From contig CAJFCJ010000005.1 of the NCBI GenBank assembly GCA_904063045.1, positions 420,685 through 484,684 of the forward strand: 64,000 bases of DNA. Reading direction: 5' to 3'. Shown here piece by piece: positions 11,475 through 24,271 of the stretch (position 1 is its first letter; the number at the start of each line of letters is the position of its first letter). The translations under genes and the position numbers were made by a program. The notes beneath the pieces are model-generated. The model had not been told where the DNA came from and searched no databases. It saw only the letters and a program-made list of their open reading frames with translations. This DNA comes from Dimorphilus gyrociliatus (lineage: Eukaryota; Annelida; Polychaeta; Dinophilidae).

Positions 11475-11729
11475 GGTTCTTCATCATTCAGTAGCAGCCA
11501 TTATCAGTAACCTTTTCTTACCTGTTGTATTATAACGAAAGTTCAAATCATATAATATACTAAAAATAGGTTATGTACAAACGGTAAATTAACAATACAT
11601 AATAAACGATTTCTAAGAGTTGATTACAGGTACGAAAAGAATAAAAAACACCGTATGAGCATTTGCCAAAAAAAGAAAAACAAATAGATTTAATACTAAA
11701 AATAAAAAGGAAAAAGGTAACGAAAAACT
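10886..11729. other. Divergent intergenic region with AT dinucleotide repeats
   Basis: This is the shared upstream region of paralogs 2 (minus) and 3 (plus). It holds (TA)n tracts at about 11433-11475 and TATACTGTAT motifs near 11123-11133 and 11421-11430. Two short overlapping open frames near 11093-11339 show no recognisable features and are not called. Confidence 0.6.
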
Positions 11730-12584
11730 ATGTTTAGTTTACAGAAAATCATCTTATATTTTATCAAAAGAAACCTAAAATTAGTTAGCCAGAAAACATC
11801 AAAATCTATATATCTTCCTTTTTATCTATCGAATATAATTTATGAATTTTTAAATGATTTTTATGATGGAATTTGGAGAGAAGACTATCAATTCTTCAAT
11901 CGACCATTTACGGAATTAACTAAAGTTTCAATATTCGGAGAACGAATTGAAAAATCAAGTAATTTATTATTTTTGGTCAATCAACCGTTGAAATCATTAA
12001 AGGTATATAAATTGAATAAATTTGATATTACGGAATGGATTGATTACTTAAAATTAATTAATTTACAAGAATTAACAATCAACTATTGTAAAACTAGTAA
12101 ATTAAAATCTCAATTAAACTGGTTTTCTCTACTTGTAAACACTAAAGTTTTAATTAAATTGAACGTTTCATATACAAATTTCGATGATGAATGCCTAAAT
12201 TTCGCTTGTAACGAATTATCATTATTAAAAGATTTAGATATTTCATTTACAAGAATAAAATCATTTGATTGTTTAAAGAAACTGGAAAAACTGGAAAGTA
12301 TTAAGTTATGGAGACATAACGGTAGAAGAATATCAATAGCATTTCAAATTATTAAACAATTAATGAATTTAAAAAAGATTAGTATTGGTTTTTATTATAA
12401 TAATTTTAAAATAGATGAATTTTCGTTAAATGGATGCAATTGGAGAAATTTATATTATTTCAATACGAATAAATTAAATAATCTGTCAAAAGTTTCAATA
12501 AGGTTTTTTAATAAAATTTTCTTTTTTTTGTCTTTTTATTTAATTCTCTTTCTCTCTCTGTCTCTCTCCCTCTTTCTCTTATGC

Positions 12585-12630
<46 letters not shown>

Positions 12631-13910
12631 CTATCCATCCGTCTCTCTATCATTCATTTCCTTTCAATTACCAAGGAAATTTATGAATAATCATCCAAAA
12701 TTAAAGTATTTCAAATTGGGAATGAATTACGATACAAATCTAAGAAACTATTCAAACATCTCTACAATTATATTTCCAAGGAATATATCCGTAAATTTTC
12801 AATCGAAAAATTTATACTTTAACCAAGAGATTATCGAAATGAAAATTCAAGAGGAATTTGAATTATTGAAAAATCCGGAAATTGATGGAAATGATTCAGA
12901 AATATTTTTTGAATTTCTTAATTATTATCTATATACGAAAGATATCTCCTATACAATATCATTTTTGAAAATATTCAATAAAAACGATTTATTACAAGTA
13001 ATATTAATTTCTATTAGTTTGTTTCTTTAAAAAAACAATTTTATACTTTTTTTTGTAGATTGCATTTAGAAATATTCTTTGTATTGCTGATTTCTTTCAA
13101 GATCTTACCTATTCGGATTCGGATTGCGATAATCTTGAATATACACTTTATGTTCTTCTCTGGTTGGAATATTTACCGGAACAGGAACATCTTTGGATAA
13201 ATATAATAGAAATACTTTTTAAATTATATTTTCGGTATTTTCTTAAAAATATTTCCATATTTCTATATTAATAATGTAATTTATTCCCTTATATTTTCAG
13301 CTTAACAATTTTAAGCCCTTATAGACAAGTTATTGAAATGTTTGTCAAATATCAACACTTCCTTAGAAGGGTATTAATATTCTTTTTAAAAACTAAACAA
13401 ATATATTTATACAGCATATATATATATATATATATATATCTATTAATAGATTGGTAATGAACACGAAATAATTATAACACATTTACTTATTACCCAAGTA
13501 CATCCTTACGATGATATTCATATAGAACACTTAAATTCACTTAAGAAAAATGCTTCATTAACTGCGGTAAGTCTATTCATCCCTCTTCTTTCATTTATCT
13601 TGTAACAATACATTCTTTTCTTGTTCAGGTTGACGAATTAAATTTAACTAATACGGTAAGAGGAATATTCAATAATTTCAATCCAATATTTCGTTTTCAA
13701 AGAAGACCTCAAGTATTCCTCAAATATAATGTTTGCTTTAAGAAGTTTTATAAGAAATGGTTAAGCCTTGATAGTTTGGAGATAAAACAAGATTTTCTCT
13801 TTCCAATGTTCTTATCAATTGGAATAATACCTTTCAAAGAGAATCATGACTTGAAAATATATTTTGAAAACATGGATAAACTACTTAAGACAATTAAAGA
13901 TTGTTTTTAA
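11730..13910 (+). CDS. ZYG11/ZER1-like LRR-armadillo protein, paralog 3
   Basis: Six exons (11730-12502, 12676-12997, 13059-13234, 13301-13370, 13450-13566, 13629-13910) join in phase to 579 aa, beginning MFSLQKIILYFIKRN. LRR segments VLIKLNVSYTNFDDEC and LKDLDISFTRIKSF are clear. The intron that separates the LRR end from the armadillo start in other paralogs is absent: exon 2 is a 322-nt fusion. Intron 1 (12503-12675) is about twice the usual size because it contains a CT/CTAT microsatellite. The splice acceptor CCAAG at 12671-12675 is pinned by the conserved RKFMNNHPKL block. Confidence 0.75.
12546..12655 (+). repeat. (CT)n and (CTAT)n microsatellite in intron 1 of paralog 3
   Basis: Imperfect CT repeats run into a pure CT tract (about 12585-12611), then CTAT repeats to about 12636. 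All lie inside an intron, just upstream of its acceptor. The two open frames that cross it (to 12686 and from 12581) owe their serine/leucine runs to the repeat. Confidence 0.9.
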
Positions 13911-14751
13911 ACAGACGAATATAAGAATTGAACGTTATGAACAAAAGTCTTCTTTTTGCTGTTTCTTTGGAAGAGAAAGAAGAAACAAAGAAGATAACGG
14001 CAAATAAAATTATATAAAATACATTTTTAATTGTAAATAGATCAGCTTTTAATCAAAAGAATTTGTTTCTCTAAATTTTTCGCAATGTCTTATCATCAGA
14101 ACCGAATTTTCCTTATCCTTTAGGCGGAGAACTTTCTTTGTGAATTTACACTATAAATTTCTAAATATAGAATACATCTTCTACAAACACATAACAATCG
14201 ATAGTCGATAGCATCTGACTAACTTGTGTCGTCACTAGCTTTAACGTAGCTTCATCATGTAGATTGAAAATTAGCGTTATCTAGAAGGAAGGATAAGAAC
14301 AATAACTGATAGAGATTGATAAGTATTATTTGATGGATAAGTAATTAGCAGATTTTCAGAAAGAGAGAGAGAGAGAGAGAGCTAGTGTGTGCGTGTGTCT
14401 TGAATTCTTGAATTTGTATTGTAGCTTAAAATAGGTTAGGAAGAAAAGATAACAAACCATATATAATATGTTCAACTTTTATTTTTATCAAGATTAAGTA
14501 AAATTTTTGAATAGAAATCGGAAGAGAAGTTAAATCACTTAGATTGTTCAATCAGAATGGTTAGATATTTACCATCTGTTCAATATTTACAATTACATAC
14601 CGTTTAATATAAAACTTGAATAAAAACCTAAAGAAAATAATTCAGAGATGATATTTGAAAAATGAAAACATTGATTATTCGATTATTAATTGTTTTATAG
14701 TTCTTTTAATTAGGTAAAGAAACTAACAAAAGGATAAATTTGTCATGAAGA
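13911..14751. other. Spacer with GA microsatellite
   Basis: No gene is supported between paralog 3 and the first tRNA-Trp. It includes a (GA)10 tract at 14362-14381 and otherwise AT-rich DNA. Confidence 0.6.
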
Positions 14752-14823
14752 GACTCCGTGGCGCAACGGTAGCGCGTCTGACTCCAGATCAGAAGGTTGC
14801 GTGTTCAAATCACGTCGGGGTCA
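14752..14823 (+). tRNA. tRNA-Trp (CCA), copy 1
   Basis: 72-nt cloverleaf. The acceptor GACTCCG pairs with CGGGGTC, and the anticodon loop CTCCAGA gives CCA. The B box GTTCAAATC is intact, and a TTTTG...TTTTTTT terminator follows. Confidence 0.97.
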
Positions 14824-15131
14824 AGTTCAATCTTTTGTTTTCTTTTTTTATTATTATTAAAATCCTTTGTTTACAAATATCCTATTTAATCTTATCAACT
14901 AAATCAAACTATATGAGCAATAAGATTAATAGTACATCCTGCGATAGATAAGCTTCTTACTTATTTATATTCAATAGGAAACAAGTAGTGTTATTCTATT
15001 GAGTGCTATATAATATCGCTCAAAAGCTTTTGAGTAGTATTCAATTTTATTTTGAACGATTCGAGTGTTTCTCTTATCTTCTACTCTTGCCCAGTTCACT
15101 GCCTGGAAATACACGTGTTGTTTTAAGAAAC

Positions 15132-15203
15132 GACTCCGTGGCGCAACGGTAGCGCGTCTGACTCCAGATCAGAAGGTTGCGTGTTCAAATCACGTCGGGG
15201 TCA
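15132..15203 (+). tRNA. tRNA-Trp (CCA), copy 2
   Basis: Identical to copy 1 over 72 nt, and the next 7 nt (AGTTCAA) also match. The two genes lie 308 bp apart on the same strand, so they look like a short tandem duplication. Open frames read through both copies but are not proteins. Confidence 0.97.
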
Positions 15204-15345
15204 AGTTCAATTTATTTTTTTTGTATTTTTACTGTGAATCGTCTCTATTAGGACAACAAAAAAAATGACTGTGTGCTTAAGCCTATAAAACAACAGCAAT
15301 TATAATAAGTTATTATTGCAGTAATAACAGCAAAAAGATGTATAA

Positions 15346-17502
15346 TCAATACGTTCGTAGACTTGACATGAAATATTTCTCCAAATTCGAAATATCGACA
15401 TGAGCATCTACAGATTTTCCTTTAAGGTTAACTTTTAAAATTGATAACCATAACAATAGAAACGATGGTGAAAATTGCGTATAAACTCTGGAGAACATGT
15501 CGTTACCATATTTCAAATGTAAAGATGAGAATTTTTTAAGGCATTCTAAAGTGTTCTTAAACTCTTTATCGTCAAGCTAAACGAAATAAAGAAAAGAGGG
15601 TATTTATTGAATGTTATTCTTAATAGGGTAAAGGTTATGACCTCGTCGAAAATTCTTTCATCGTACATTTTAGATAAAATATGAATAATTTCTCTATTCA
15701 CTTGAATATTCATTGTTAATCCGCAAAGTAATATTCTACCCAATTTAGTTTTATTAGTAATCTGTTTGTAAGGATGAAGAGTAATGACAGCTATAGATGA
15801 TATTTAATACGTAAATAGATATGATATAACCATATGTAATAGGTCGTAGTTTCTTGAAATAATCCTGTAAAATCTTTCCAATCGATCAGCGTTATCAGTA
15901 TGTTGAAAGATATGATCTAAAATAGATAATTAAATATTTAATTAGAGTTTACTTAATCGCTTTCTTATCTTTCTGTTTTAAAGAATAAAATCAAACCAAA
16001 TTTATAAATAATAGTGCAAACTAAGTCAGTTATTTTCATTTTATATTCTATATTATGACCATCTAAGGAGATTTCAATCCAATCAAAGACCGTTGCTATA
16101 TCGGATAAGTAGACAAATAGTACGTAGTGATCAGACGATCTTTGAGAAAATAGATAGTCAATAGTATCGGTTGTTCGTTCAAGAATCTTTGAATGAATAG
16201 TAAAAATATATAATTAAATATGATAATTATACTAAAAATCAGCCTATTACCACAATTAAATTGTCCATATCGACAAAACTAAAGAAAGTAACTAGTTGTT
16301 GTTTTGTCGAACCTTCCATTCTTTTCGTAAGAAAGAAATAAAACCAAGATAGGTCGTCAATTGTTAATTTTGAATGTTGTAATAATTTCATTTCGTATAC
16401 AATATCGACGTTGTTTATATCCTTTTGATTAAAGTATTCCAATATAAGATTATCCATCCATTAATCGTTTTTTACTTACCTTTAAACATCTTGGATATAT
16501 TTTTGGTGAAATATCGGAAAAGTCAATTTGCGGTCCTCCAGTATTGAAAACATTACTTAAAGGAAACTTGTACAACATTATCTTAAAGACTTTAAGCTTT
16601 GGATGATTCGATAGAATCTTACTATTAAGAAAAATCATTGTTTTATGATTAGTTCATGAATCTATATATTATTTAATCATCATAGGTTTTTACTTGATAG
16701 TTTCTCTATCCATATCCCAGAATCCTCTAATGCTAAAATATTCCAAATTCTTCCAATAAACACCGCGAAAAAGATCCTTTAGAAAACCTTTTCTAAAATC
16801 TAATAGACAAACTTTATTATCGTATAGAGAGATTTCTTTTAGCGAAGGAATCTTTGTCAAATGATAGATTTCATTATAACAAAACCTTTCATCTTTTAGA
16901 TTGTATTTAAGTATTTCCAATTTTCGCAAAGATCTCAAAGGCCATAGAAACATGACGAATGTTTGAGAAATATCTAATTCTACCAGATGATTTAAATTTG
17001 GAGCAATAAGCTCCAACACTTTATAATCTATGTACGAAGAGCTTAGATTCAATTTAATCAAATTACTATAATTAATTAATAACTTTTCAATATTATAATA
17101 GAATTCGTTGTTAGTACAGAATTGATAGATTTCATCGCATTCCGATATGGTTAATTCATTAAGATTCGCATTCTTTACGCTTATTAATATATCTTCAAAT
17201 CTAAATCTATTCAAACAGCGCAATTCCAACTTTTCCAAATTATGATGACCTTCTAAAAATTGTTTACATTTCAAATTTGACATACGGCGTCCATCAATCT
17301 TTATGTTGGATAACTCGGTTATATTCTTATTAAAAAGCTTACATACAGAATCGTTAGATACGCAGGATTTCTCAGCGAAATAATTAAAAACCATCTGAGA
17401 TATTTGATAAGGAATTCTTCCTCTTCTCCTAATATAATGTTCAAATACTTCTTCGGTGTCTTTCCATATTGCAAGAAGAGTTAATCTCTTAAGATTTATC
17501 AT
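15346..17502 (-). CDS. ZYG11/ZER1-like LRR-armadillo protein, paralog 4
   Basis: Seven exons (17502-16694, 16621-16480, 16421-16251, 16186-15997, 15916-15831, 15761-15642, 15576-15346) give 582 aa in phase. The start MINLKRLTLLAIWKD aligns with MLSLQEI of the paralogs. LRR segments NLIKLNLSSSYID and LVELDISQTFVMFL lie mid-LRR domain, followed by the SNHPKLKVFKI block. The acceptor for exon 6 is the pyrimidine-rich ACAAACAG at 15769-15762. A more upstream AG would break the frame, so this choice decides that the gene is intact. The last exon is exactly 231 nt, as in paralog 1. Confidence 0.73.
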
Positions 17503-18070
17503 ATTAAAAGATCTGCAAAAATGTAGCTAACACACCAAAATTTAAGCTTATTATGATAATACAAATATGACATATAAATAAACAAAAAAACTCTAATTTA
17601 TTATTCAAGAGAGTGCCATCTAGCGCCAAGAATATATTTCCAAATTCATCCATGTATAAAAGTAGATAAACTCTTGAATATAAAACAATAAATTTCTATT
17701 AGTATAAGAAATTTTTCGATATTATTTCAAGTATATATAATGAATAAATTATTCAAAGATATGATAAAATCTATAGAGAGATCCGGCGGATACGAATGTA
17801 AAAACGGCCATACCTTTAGCCTTTACGGCTGTAATTTGCTTGAATAGATTGAACATATTTACGTTTTTAAGTTGTAAATAGTAAACAATTAGAAGAAGAA
17901 GAAGGTTATGTTAATATATATATATATATATTAAATCAATTTATTCTATTATCACAACAGTTATGAGCATAAGGCAATTTCAATGTTAAGATTATAATAA
18001 GAAACTAGACGTATTAATAATAATATACTCTAATATTTAGCTTTTAATTAAGACGATAGAGAATTAATGT
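17503..18070. other. Promoter-side spacer of paralog 4
   Basis: Contains a CTCF-like motif at 17612-17630, about 110 bp upstream of the paralog 4 ATG, and a (TA)n run near 17912-17930. No gene is supported. Confidence 0.6.
17612..17630 (+). promoter_or_regulatory. CTCF-like motif, site 3 (best match)
   Basis: AGTGCCATCTAGCGCCAAG. Over GTGCCATCTAGCGC, 12 of 14 positions agree with the animal CTCF core GCGCCMYCTDSTGG. It sits in the immediate upstream region of the minus-strand paralog 4. Confidence 0.5.
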
Positions 18071-20062
18071 CTACACATTCAAAGAACTACAATAAATATT
18101 CACTTCGTTAATCTCTACTCGAATCTGTTCAATCTCGTGATCGACGTTCTGCGATAGTATAGATGAACAAATTTCAAATAAACCCTTAGAATAGGGATAA
18201 GACCTGGAAAATTGGAAAGAATCTTCTCCTCTTGGAAACTTTTTGATTAGTTTCTTAAGAATGTTAATTATCTGAAATATTTCGTCTGGACTTATCTATA
18301 TTTGAAAGATAAGAATTAAAAGACTTGTATAAATACTTTAATTAATACTTACAAATTTAAAGACTGAGCTTGAATTCATTCTTTTCAAAGTAAGAAATGG
18401 TTCTAGATTCGATCTTTCAATTTTACTTGACAAACGTAGTAACGCCATTCCTAGTTCAACTTTATCAATAACCTTTTAACATAATAATTTAAATTAGATA
18501 AGGAGAGATGGATATTTTTTTTCATAAGTACCAAATTTAAAAGATGATAACATTTATCAATGATTTTATCCAAATAAAACAATATCTTACACTGATTGTC
18601 GTTTGAAAAATCTGAAAAGAATGCAATCAAGTTGTATAGATTCACTTTTACGCTATATGGTTATCGGTCAATTACCTATTAATGGCAAAATGTCAAATAT
18701 CGAATTACAAGTCTGTATCCACTCTAATTGCTCCTTTGGGGAGTACTTAATCCAGCTTAGAAGCGAGAACATCATCTCTAGAGGTTGTAAATCAACAGTA
18801 CTAGACACCGAAAATGCGGTCCTAACTTGACAACTTTCAATTTTCAAGCCTATGATCTAAAAGGATGAATGATCAGTTATTTTCTTTTCTATCAGTAAAC
18901 TTTCTTACCTTAAGGAGTAAATCCAATTTTAATGTTTCCATAAAAGAACTCCTCACACCATCATTTTCATGATTTAATTGATTATAGAGACAACTTAACA
19001 AGCCGTTGAAATCATCGGCACAAGCTTGAGGGCTTTGTAAAATTTCCAGTTCTTCGTTCAAGCAATTTGAATTGAACCTCTAAAATAGAATATATTAGAA
19101 ATTTAATATTTTAATTTTTGCCTAGAACTTACTTTTGCAAATCTTGGGAAAACTACTGGAGAAAGATCTGAAAAATCAATTCTCTCTCCTGCAAGATATT
19201 CATGAACTTTGAAAAAAACCAACTTGGGATGTCTAATAAGAAAACTTCTAATGCTTTGCCTTGTAATTTCTCGACTTATAAAGATGGCAAAATACTTTAA
19301 ATTAGGCCAATAAAAATGATGAAACACGTGTCTACAGAATTTATTCTTCTCCGGATAGAATACGTTGCATTTATCGGTAAGATAAATTCCTTCCAACTTA
19401 TGTAGAAATCTTAGGTAATTAATCTCTCTATAATCAAAAGATCCAAGCTTATCGTAGTATTTAAACGAAAGTAAATTTCTCAATTTAACAATTGGACCCA
19501 GTTTTAAGACTTCCGTACCAGAAATATTCAACTTTTCCAAATGAATAAGATTATTGCACAAGTGCTCAAAACCTTTACAATTCAAATCTGTATAGCTTAG
19601 ATTTAACTTTCTTATGTTCTTAAATGCTGTTATAAGACGAATTCCATCTGTTGAATGTAGTCTTCTACCCGAGTCGAAAAAGTAAGTAAAGTTGCTATTA
19701 GCAATTGTAAGCTCTCTAAGATGTTCATGTCTATGCTTTAAAATATTCATCAAAACTTCAATGTTCAATTTTCTGTAATTGAACATTTTAAAAGTTTCAA
19801 AAGGATGTCCCGCCAAAAATTCCAAATCGTATTCATGTTTAATATTGTCGGCGTCGAATTTAATGTTTATAAATTGGGATCTGTTGGAAAAAAAGTAAAT
19901 AAGAAATTCAACAGGAACGCCTTTATTCTTTCTATCCAGATAATGAAAAATTTGTTCAGCCAGAACATACGGTAGACGCTTATTCTTTGAACGAAAAGCT
20001 TCAAAGACGCTTTTCATCTCCTTATCGATATAATTTAGAGTTATTTCTTTTAGACTGAGCAT
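18071..20062 (-). CDS. ZYG11/ZER1-like LRR-armadillo protein, paralog 5
   Basis: Six exons (20062-19133, 19079-18909, 18856-18676, 18611-18532, 18472-18353, 18295-18071) give 568 aa. I start at MLSLKEITLNYIDKE; an in-frame ATG seven codons upstream (20083) would only add MFERERA. This copy lacks intron 1: the LRR domain runs uninterrupted through SFLIRHPKLVFFKV, giving a 930-nt exon. That makes it the reference for placing the splice junctions of the other copies. Exons of 171, 181 and 80 nt are the same lengths as in paralog 1. LRR segments NIRKLNLSYTDLNCKG and LEKLNISGTEV are close to paralog 1, its nearest relative by eye. Confidence 0.77.
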
Positions 20063-20681
20063 TGCTCTTTCCCTTTCAAACAATTCACTTCATCTGACAA
20101 GTCTCCTTAGCATAAATGGCAATCAGCAGACGACAATTCATAATGAGTCATCTATGTATCGATTTTTCCCAATTCCCTGTTGTGATGTAATTAATCGAGC
20201 AAAGGTAAAAGTTTTCATTTCATTGTATAAAAACTAATCCTCTTAGTGTAAACTTTATACCATCTAATCCTATTCTTTCTCAAGTTCATCAAGCCACTTC
20301 ATCTAACTTTCGGGTATCCAGGTAATTAAATTATAATACCATCTTAAGCCATCGTCCGTCTAATTACCTTTCGTTAATAAACATGTACTATTTATAGACA
20401 ATTACTACATTTTTTATTAATTAATGTTGAAGTTGGCGATAAAAAATGTCTGTAAAAGACGAAAACGACAAATCTCTCAATGTAACGCACTGATTAACAT
20501 CGAAGAAAGTTTTTACATCAAATAAGAACTTTTAAAACGTCACTTTTATCTAAGAAACAACAAATAATATTAGTGACACCTAGCGTCAAGTAGTAAAATA
20601 ACCGTTGAAATAATATAAATGATAGACAAGCTCATATCTAAGATAAATGGATAAGTATTATAATAAGTGTAAGTAAACAAA
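20063..20681. other. Spacer upstream of paralog 5
   Basis: Holds the upstream region of paralog 5 and a CTCF-like site. The paralog 6 stop codon begins at its right end. No gene is supported. Confidence 0.6.
20572..20590 (+). promoter_or_regulatory. CTCF-like motif, site 4
   Basis: AGTGACACCTAGCGTCAAG. It is 15 of 19 identical to the site at 17612-17630, including the trailing CAAG, although the surrounding DNA is unrelated. Confidence 0.45.
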
Positions 20682-22692
20682 TCAGAGGATTCTCTCAAAT
20701 TTATTCCTTAATTCGTTCAATCGAGCTTCTTCCGAATTCTTCTCCAACGTTTCCAGTAAGCATCTATACGATTCCTCAAGTAAATCTCTATTAATCTGAA
20801 TATATAAATCCAATTAATAACTATACTTGTTAGAAAATATGAAATAGGAAATTTTAATACCTTTTCTCCTGGACGAATACCGCCAACAAGCTGTAATAAG
20901 AGTCTATAACCGTATAGTTTAAGCTTTTCCAGTTTAGCTATTTTCATCAAACTATGAATTACAATGTCTCTGTTGACAATCTGTTAGATTAATAATAAAA
21001 CAGGGAACTTTATTAGTATGATTTAAATATAGAGGCGATTTCAATATTCAATCATCTTTATTACCAGAAAAATTAAATTGTATCTTATTAGAAGGAGCCG
21101 AGAGGAGATTTCAACCATTATATAATATTGTTTCTCTACTCTCTGATCGTTTGCTATTTCTGTTATAACTCTATAACTTGTTTCGATTGTCACTAGCCAA
21201 TAATTTTCATTTCCGGAGAATACTTTAAGGAATTTGATAAATTCTAAAGATTTAATGAATGTAGTACATTTATAAGGTATATTCCATTCTGTTGAATTGA
21301 TATAGTTTTCATAACGAATCCTTTGAATAAGCATCTAATAGTAAGAAAAATATAAAAGTGTATGGATAGAGAGAAAAAGAAGAAGAAGGAAAATGTCCCA
21401 TCTTCTACCTTCCATAGGTTATCCTTATCAATATTTTCCAAAAGATTAATCATAACTTCATCGTCATTATCTCTAATTGTACTAGTCAAATAATAAAGCA
21501 TCTCTTCATTCTCTATAATGCATGTCTTAGGATTTTGAAGATTTAGTATTTCCCGATTAAAATTAAGTTGCGATTCTCTATTCTTTATATTTATAGAACA
21601 AAGAAAGATGGAAGACAGTTAATTGCAAATGCATTTTAGAACGGTCTATACGTTTTCTACTTATTATTTATACTTACAAAGATATCTTTTGGATAAACTA
21701 TCGGAGATAGATGACAATAGTAGGATGAATAGGAAATATTGTAATGTGATGCGTATATTCCCAAGAATACATACTCCAGCTTAGGATGATTGTCTAAGAA
21801 TCGTCTAAGACAAAAAGAAAGTGGTGAATATGTAAAAACTATTAAGAGAATGAGTTAAAAATGATTATTTATTTATTTACCTTACAGTAGATTCGTACAT
21901 TAGAAATACACCTTCAATTGAAAAATACTTTAAATTCACCCATATTTTTTCATTCATTAACTCGTATAACCAAGATTTTGGTTTTATATCTCCAGCGTAA
22001 CCTTTCGATTTGATATAAATACCTTCTAGATTCGGTAATTCTCTTAACAAGTTGTATTGACCAGATTCTGATAGTGTGTTTATTAAGTAGGTAGTAAATA
22101 TTCGAAGATTTCTTAGTTTAACTATCGAGGTTATATTTTGAACGTCGGTAGCTACGATATTAAATTCTTCCAGGTTTGGAAGAGAAGAACAAACGTACTG
22201 GAAACATTCGCTGTTGAATTTTGTAAAACTTACATCTAAACAGATTATAGTTTTAATATGGCATAATCTTTTAATAGCTATAGAAGGCCCTCTTGATTCT
22301 CTTTGACATTCGCCATAACTAAGAAGGCAGCCATTTATAGATAAATCCGTTATTGGTGCGTCTTTAATATTATCAATCCAATCAGTTAAAGCCACATTAA
22401 CCATACAATGAATATGAAATGTTTTTAATGGCAAATTTTTAAAAACTGATAAGACTTCGGGATTATCTATTCTCCTTCCATTGATTTTTATACTGTCAAT
22501 TGACGATTGTAGCAGATGAAAGAGTCTTAGTCCGCTCATATCCACGCCAATTTGACATGAATTTATCATTTGTAATATTCTCTCGGCCATTAGATTAGGC
22601 ATTCTAAACTTTTTATCTTTGTACTTTTCATATACAAGTTGACTATTTTCTCCAATATAGCGATAAACTATTTCCAATAGCGTGAAACACAT
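20682..22692 (-). CDS. ZYG11/ZER1-like LRR-armadillo protein, paralog 6
   Basis: Six exons (22692-21881, 21804-21678, 21582-21409, 21334-21065, 20980-20861, 20795-20682) give 538 aa, the shortest family member. The start MCFTLLEIVYRYIGE aligns with the paralogs; an upstream in-frame ATG (22731) would add 13 residues. The LRR domain includes IICLDVSFTKFNSEC and LEEFNIVATDVQNI, then RFLDNHPKLEYVFL. The fourth exon is the fused 270-nt form. The final exon, with LEEANR-type acidic/basic helices, is only 114 nt, against 225-291 nt in most other copies, so the C-terminal armadillo-like part is truncated. Confidence 0.72.
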
Positions 22693-23045
22693 GATTAAAC
22701 GCTCTCGACGAACGCTAGCAGACGATAACACTAAAAGTAACAGAAGGACGACTCTTCCATTAAGCGTCGTAATGTATTTAAAACTATTCGTACTTTTTCT
22801 CTTTCTGGCTTTGTTTTCGTAAAATAGACAAAAAATTTAATAACGATAGATATATTCATAAAGAATGCATGGGGAGTGGTTGAAAGGGATAAGAGGAGTA
22901 GTAAGGAGTGAATGAGGGAAGGAGGATGGGGAGAGATATATTGAATAAATTAGTGACTTTAATGCAGACAAACTTTGAACATAGCAAAAAAAAAACATAA
23001 AGTTAACCCTTTTCCCTTGAGTGATTGTTTTTATGTTGCGTTTTT
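22693..23045. other. Spacer with purine-rich tract
   Basis: Upstream region of paralog 6. A G/A-rich stretch (about 22869-22940) resembles the one at 7932-7977. No gene is supported. Confidence 0.55.
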
Positions 23046-23378
23046 TTATGCTTCTCTTTTCAGTTCTTCTTCTATTTCCTTTATAGTTCTTTGTATAGTT
23101 TTCTGCGAAGCTTTTATTCCAGTTAAATTAGCGACCTTTGTCGACGTTATCTTTTCTTTGTTATTCTTCAACTGGATAATTATATTTTTCATAATCATTT
23201 TTATCTTTTTTGTTATTACCTTGGGACGTCCGACATTACCAGATTTCCGATAAGTCGGCTTAGCTATATATTGCACAGTAGACTTTACTAATCCAAGAAT
23301 AGTGGCTACTTCACTATAAGATTTTCCATCTTTTATTAACTTTTTCACAAGATCTCTTACTTCTTTACAATGAGTCAT
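23046..23378 (-). pseudogene. Tc1/mariner-type transposase, DNA-binding part only
   Basis: 110-aa frame with two helix-turn-helix-like units typical of Tc1 transposase N-termini: SYSEVATILGLVKSTVQYI (about 20-38) and VANLTGIKASQKTIQRTIKE (about 82-101). They are joined by the linker GRPKVITKK, where Tc1 proteins carry a GRPR-like hook. A TAA stop follows residue 110, at the point where the DDE catalytic domain should begin, and no catalytic remnant is readable downstream. I saw no convincing terminal inverted repeats. It is either a dead fragment or a domesticated DNA-binding protein. The frame is still open from its Met. Confidence 0.75.
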
Positions 23379-24271
23379 AATGATTTAATGTACGTTTTAC
23401 CTGAATACCATGAATATCCTATTAAGTACTTTTTATAGAATGTGATACATACTCAAAAAAAAGTCTTATATGAATTAATAAAGAAAGTACTCAATAGTAT
23501 TAAAAAAAAGAACAATAAAAAAAAAAACGTTCCATGGATGAAGATCGTCTAAACGCAATTCCCTTCTAAAATACCATGGAATTTAGAAGAATGTTTTACC
23601 TATACGCTAGAAGGTTTGGTTATATTTATGTATAACTGATTTATTTATATAGGTTAACAAGATTAATTCTTTATCTTCTATAAATTTTATATTAAATTGA
23701 TAACCGAAAACGAAAATATACAGTATTAACGCTTTTCTATTGTATTGTTTATAATTAGCCAGAGATAGGAACTCGATGTTGTAAAATAATTGAATATACA
23801 GTACACTGTATTTGTTATACAATTCTATTGTTCCAGAACGACAACTGGTACTTATTTAAAAATTCAACCTTCTTAGATATATTAAACAAACAGTAGACTA
23901 ATTAGAAAAAATCTTTGCTTATTTTATAAAAAAATTCAAGAGACTTCAATTCTATTCTCAATTCAAACATTAACAATCTATTAGTTTTGTAGCAATTCAA
24001 CTATTCAAAATTTTAATTGTTCAAGACAATCGTTAAGATCTATTCTAACTCTTTGGCCAATGAATTTATGGATGATACATTTATGATATTGTAGAGAGAG
24101 AGAGAGAGCAAGCTAATAAAATTTTTTGCCTTAACAATACTTTTTATTATACTCTTATACAGAAAGATTACGAAGAGATTCAGATCCTTTCGGGAAGTAT
24201 TTTTAAAAAAAAATCGATTATTACATTCGAAAAATAAACAACTTGAAATGCGTATCTGTGCATTGAATGTA
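23379..24271. other. Intergenic, no gene seen
   Basis: AT-rich spacer. Two minus-strand open frames (23607-23822, 24040-24285) lack recognisable features. It contains a GA tract near 24091-24107 and ATACAGTAT-type motifs near 23717-23726 and 23797-23812. Confidence 0.55.

Noticed and set aside
14745-15268. Two open frames sharing KRLRGATVARLTPDQK
   Set aside because: The shared peptide is a translation of the two identical tRNA-Trp genes, not a protein family.
15762-15830. Apparent frameshift between exons 5 and 6 of ZYG11-like paralog 4
   Set aside because: Using TATAG as acceptor breaks the frame, but the pyrimidine-rich ACAAACAG 16 bp further on restores phase and paralog alignment, so the gene is intact.
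22940-23460. Possible terminal inverted repeats around the transposase fragment
   Set aside because: No convincing inverted match or TA duplication could be found by eye.
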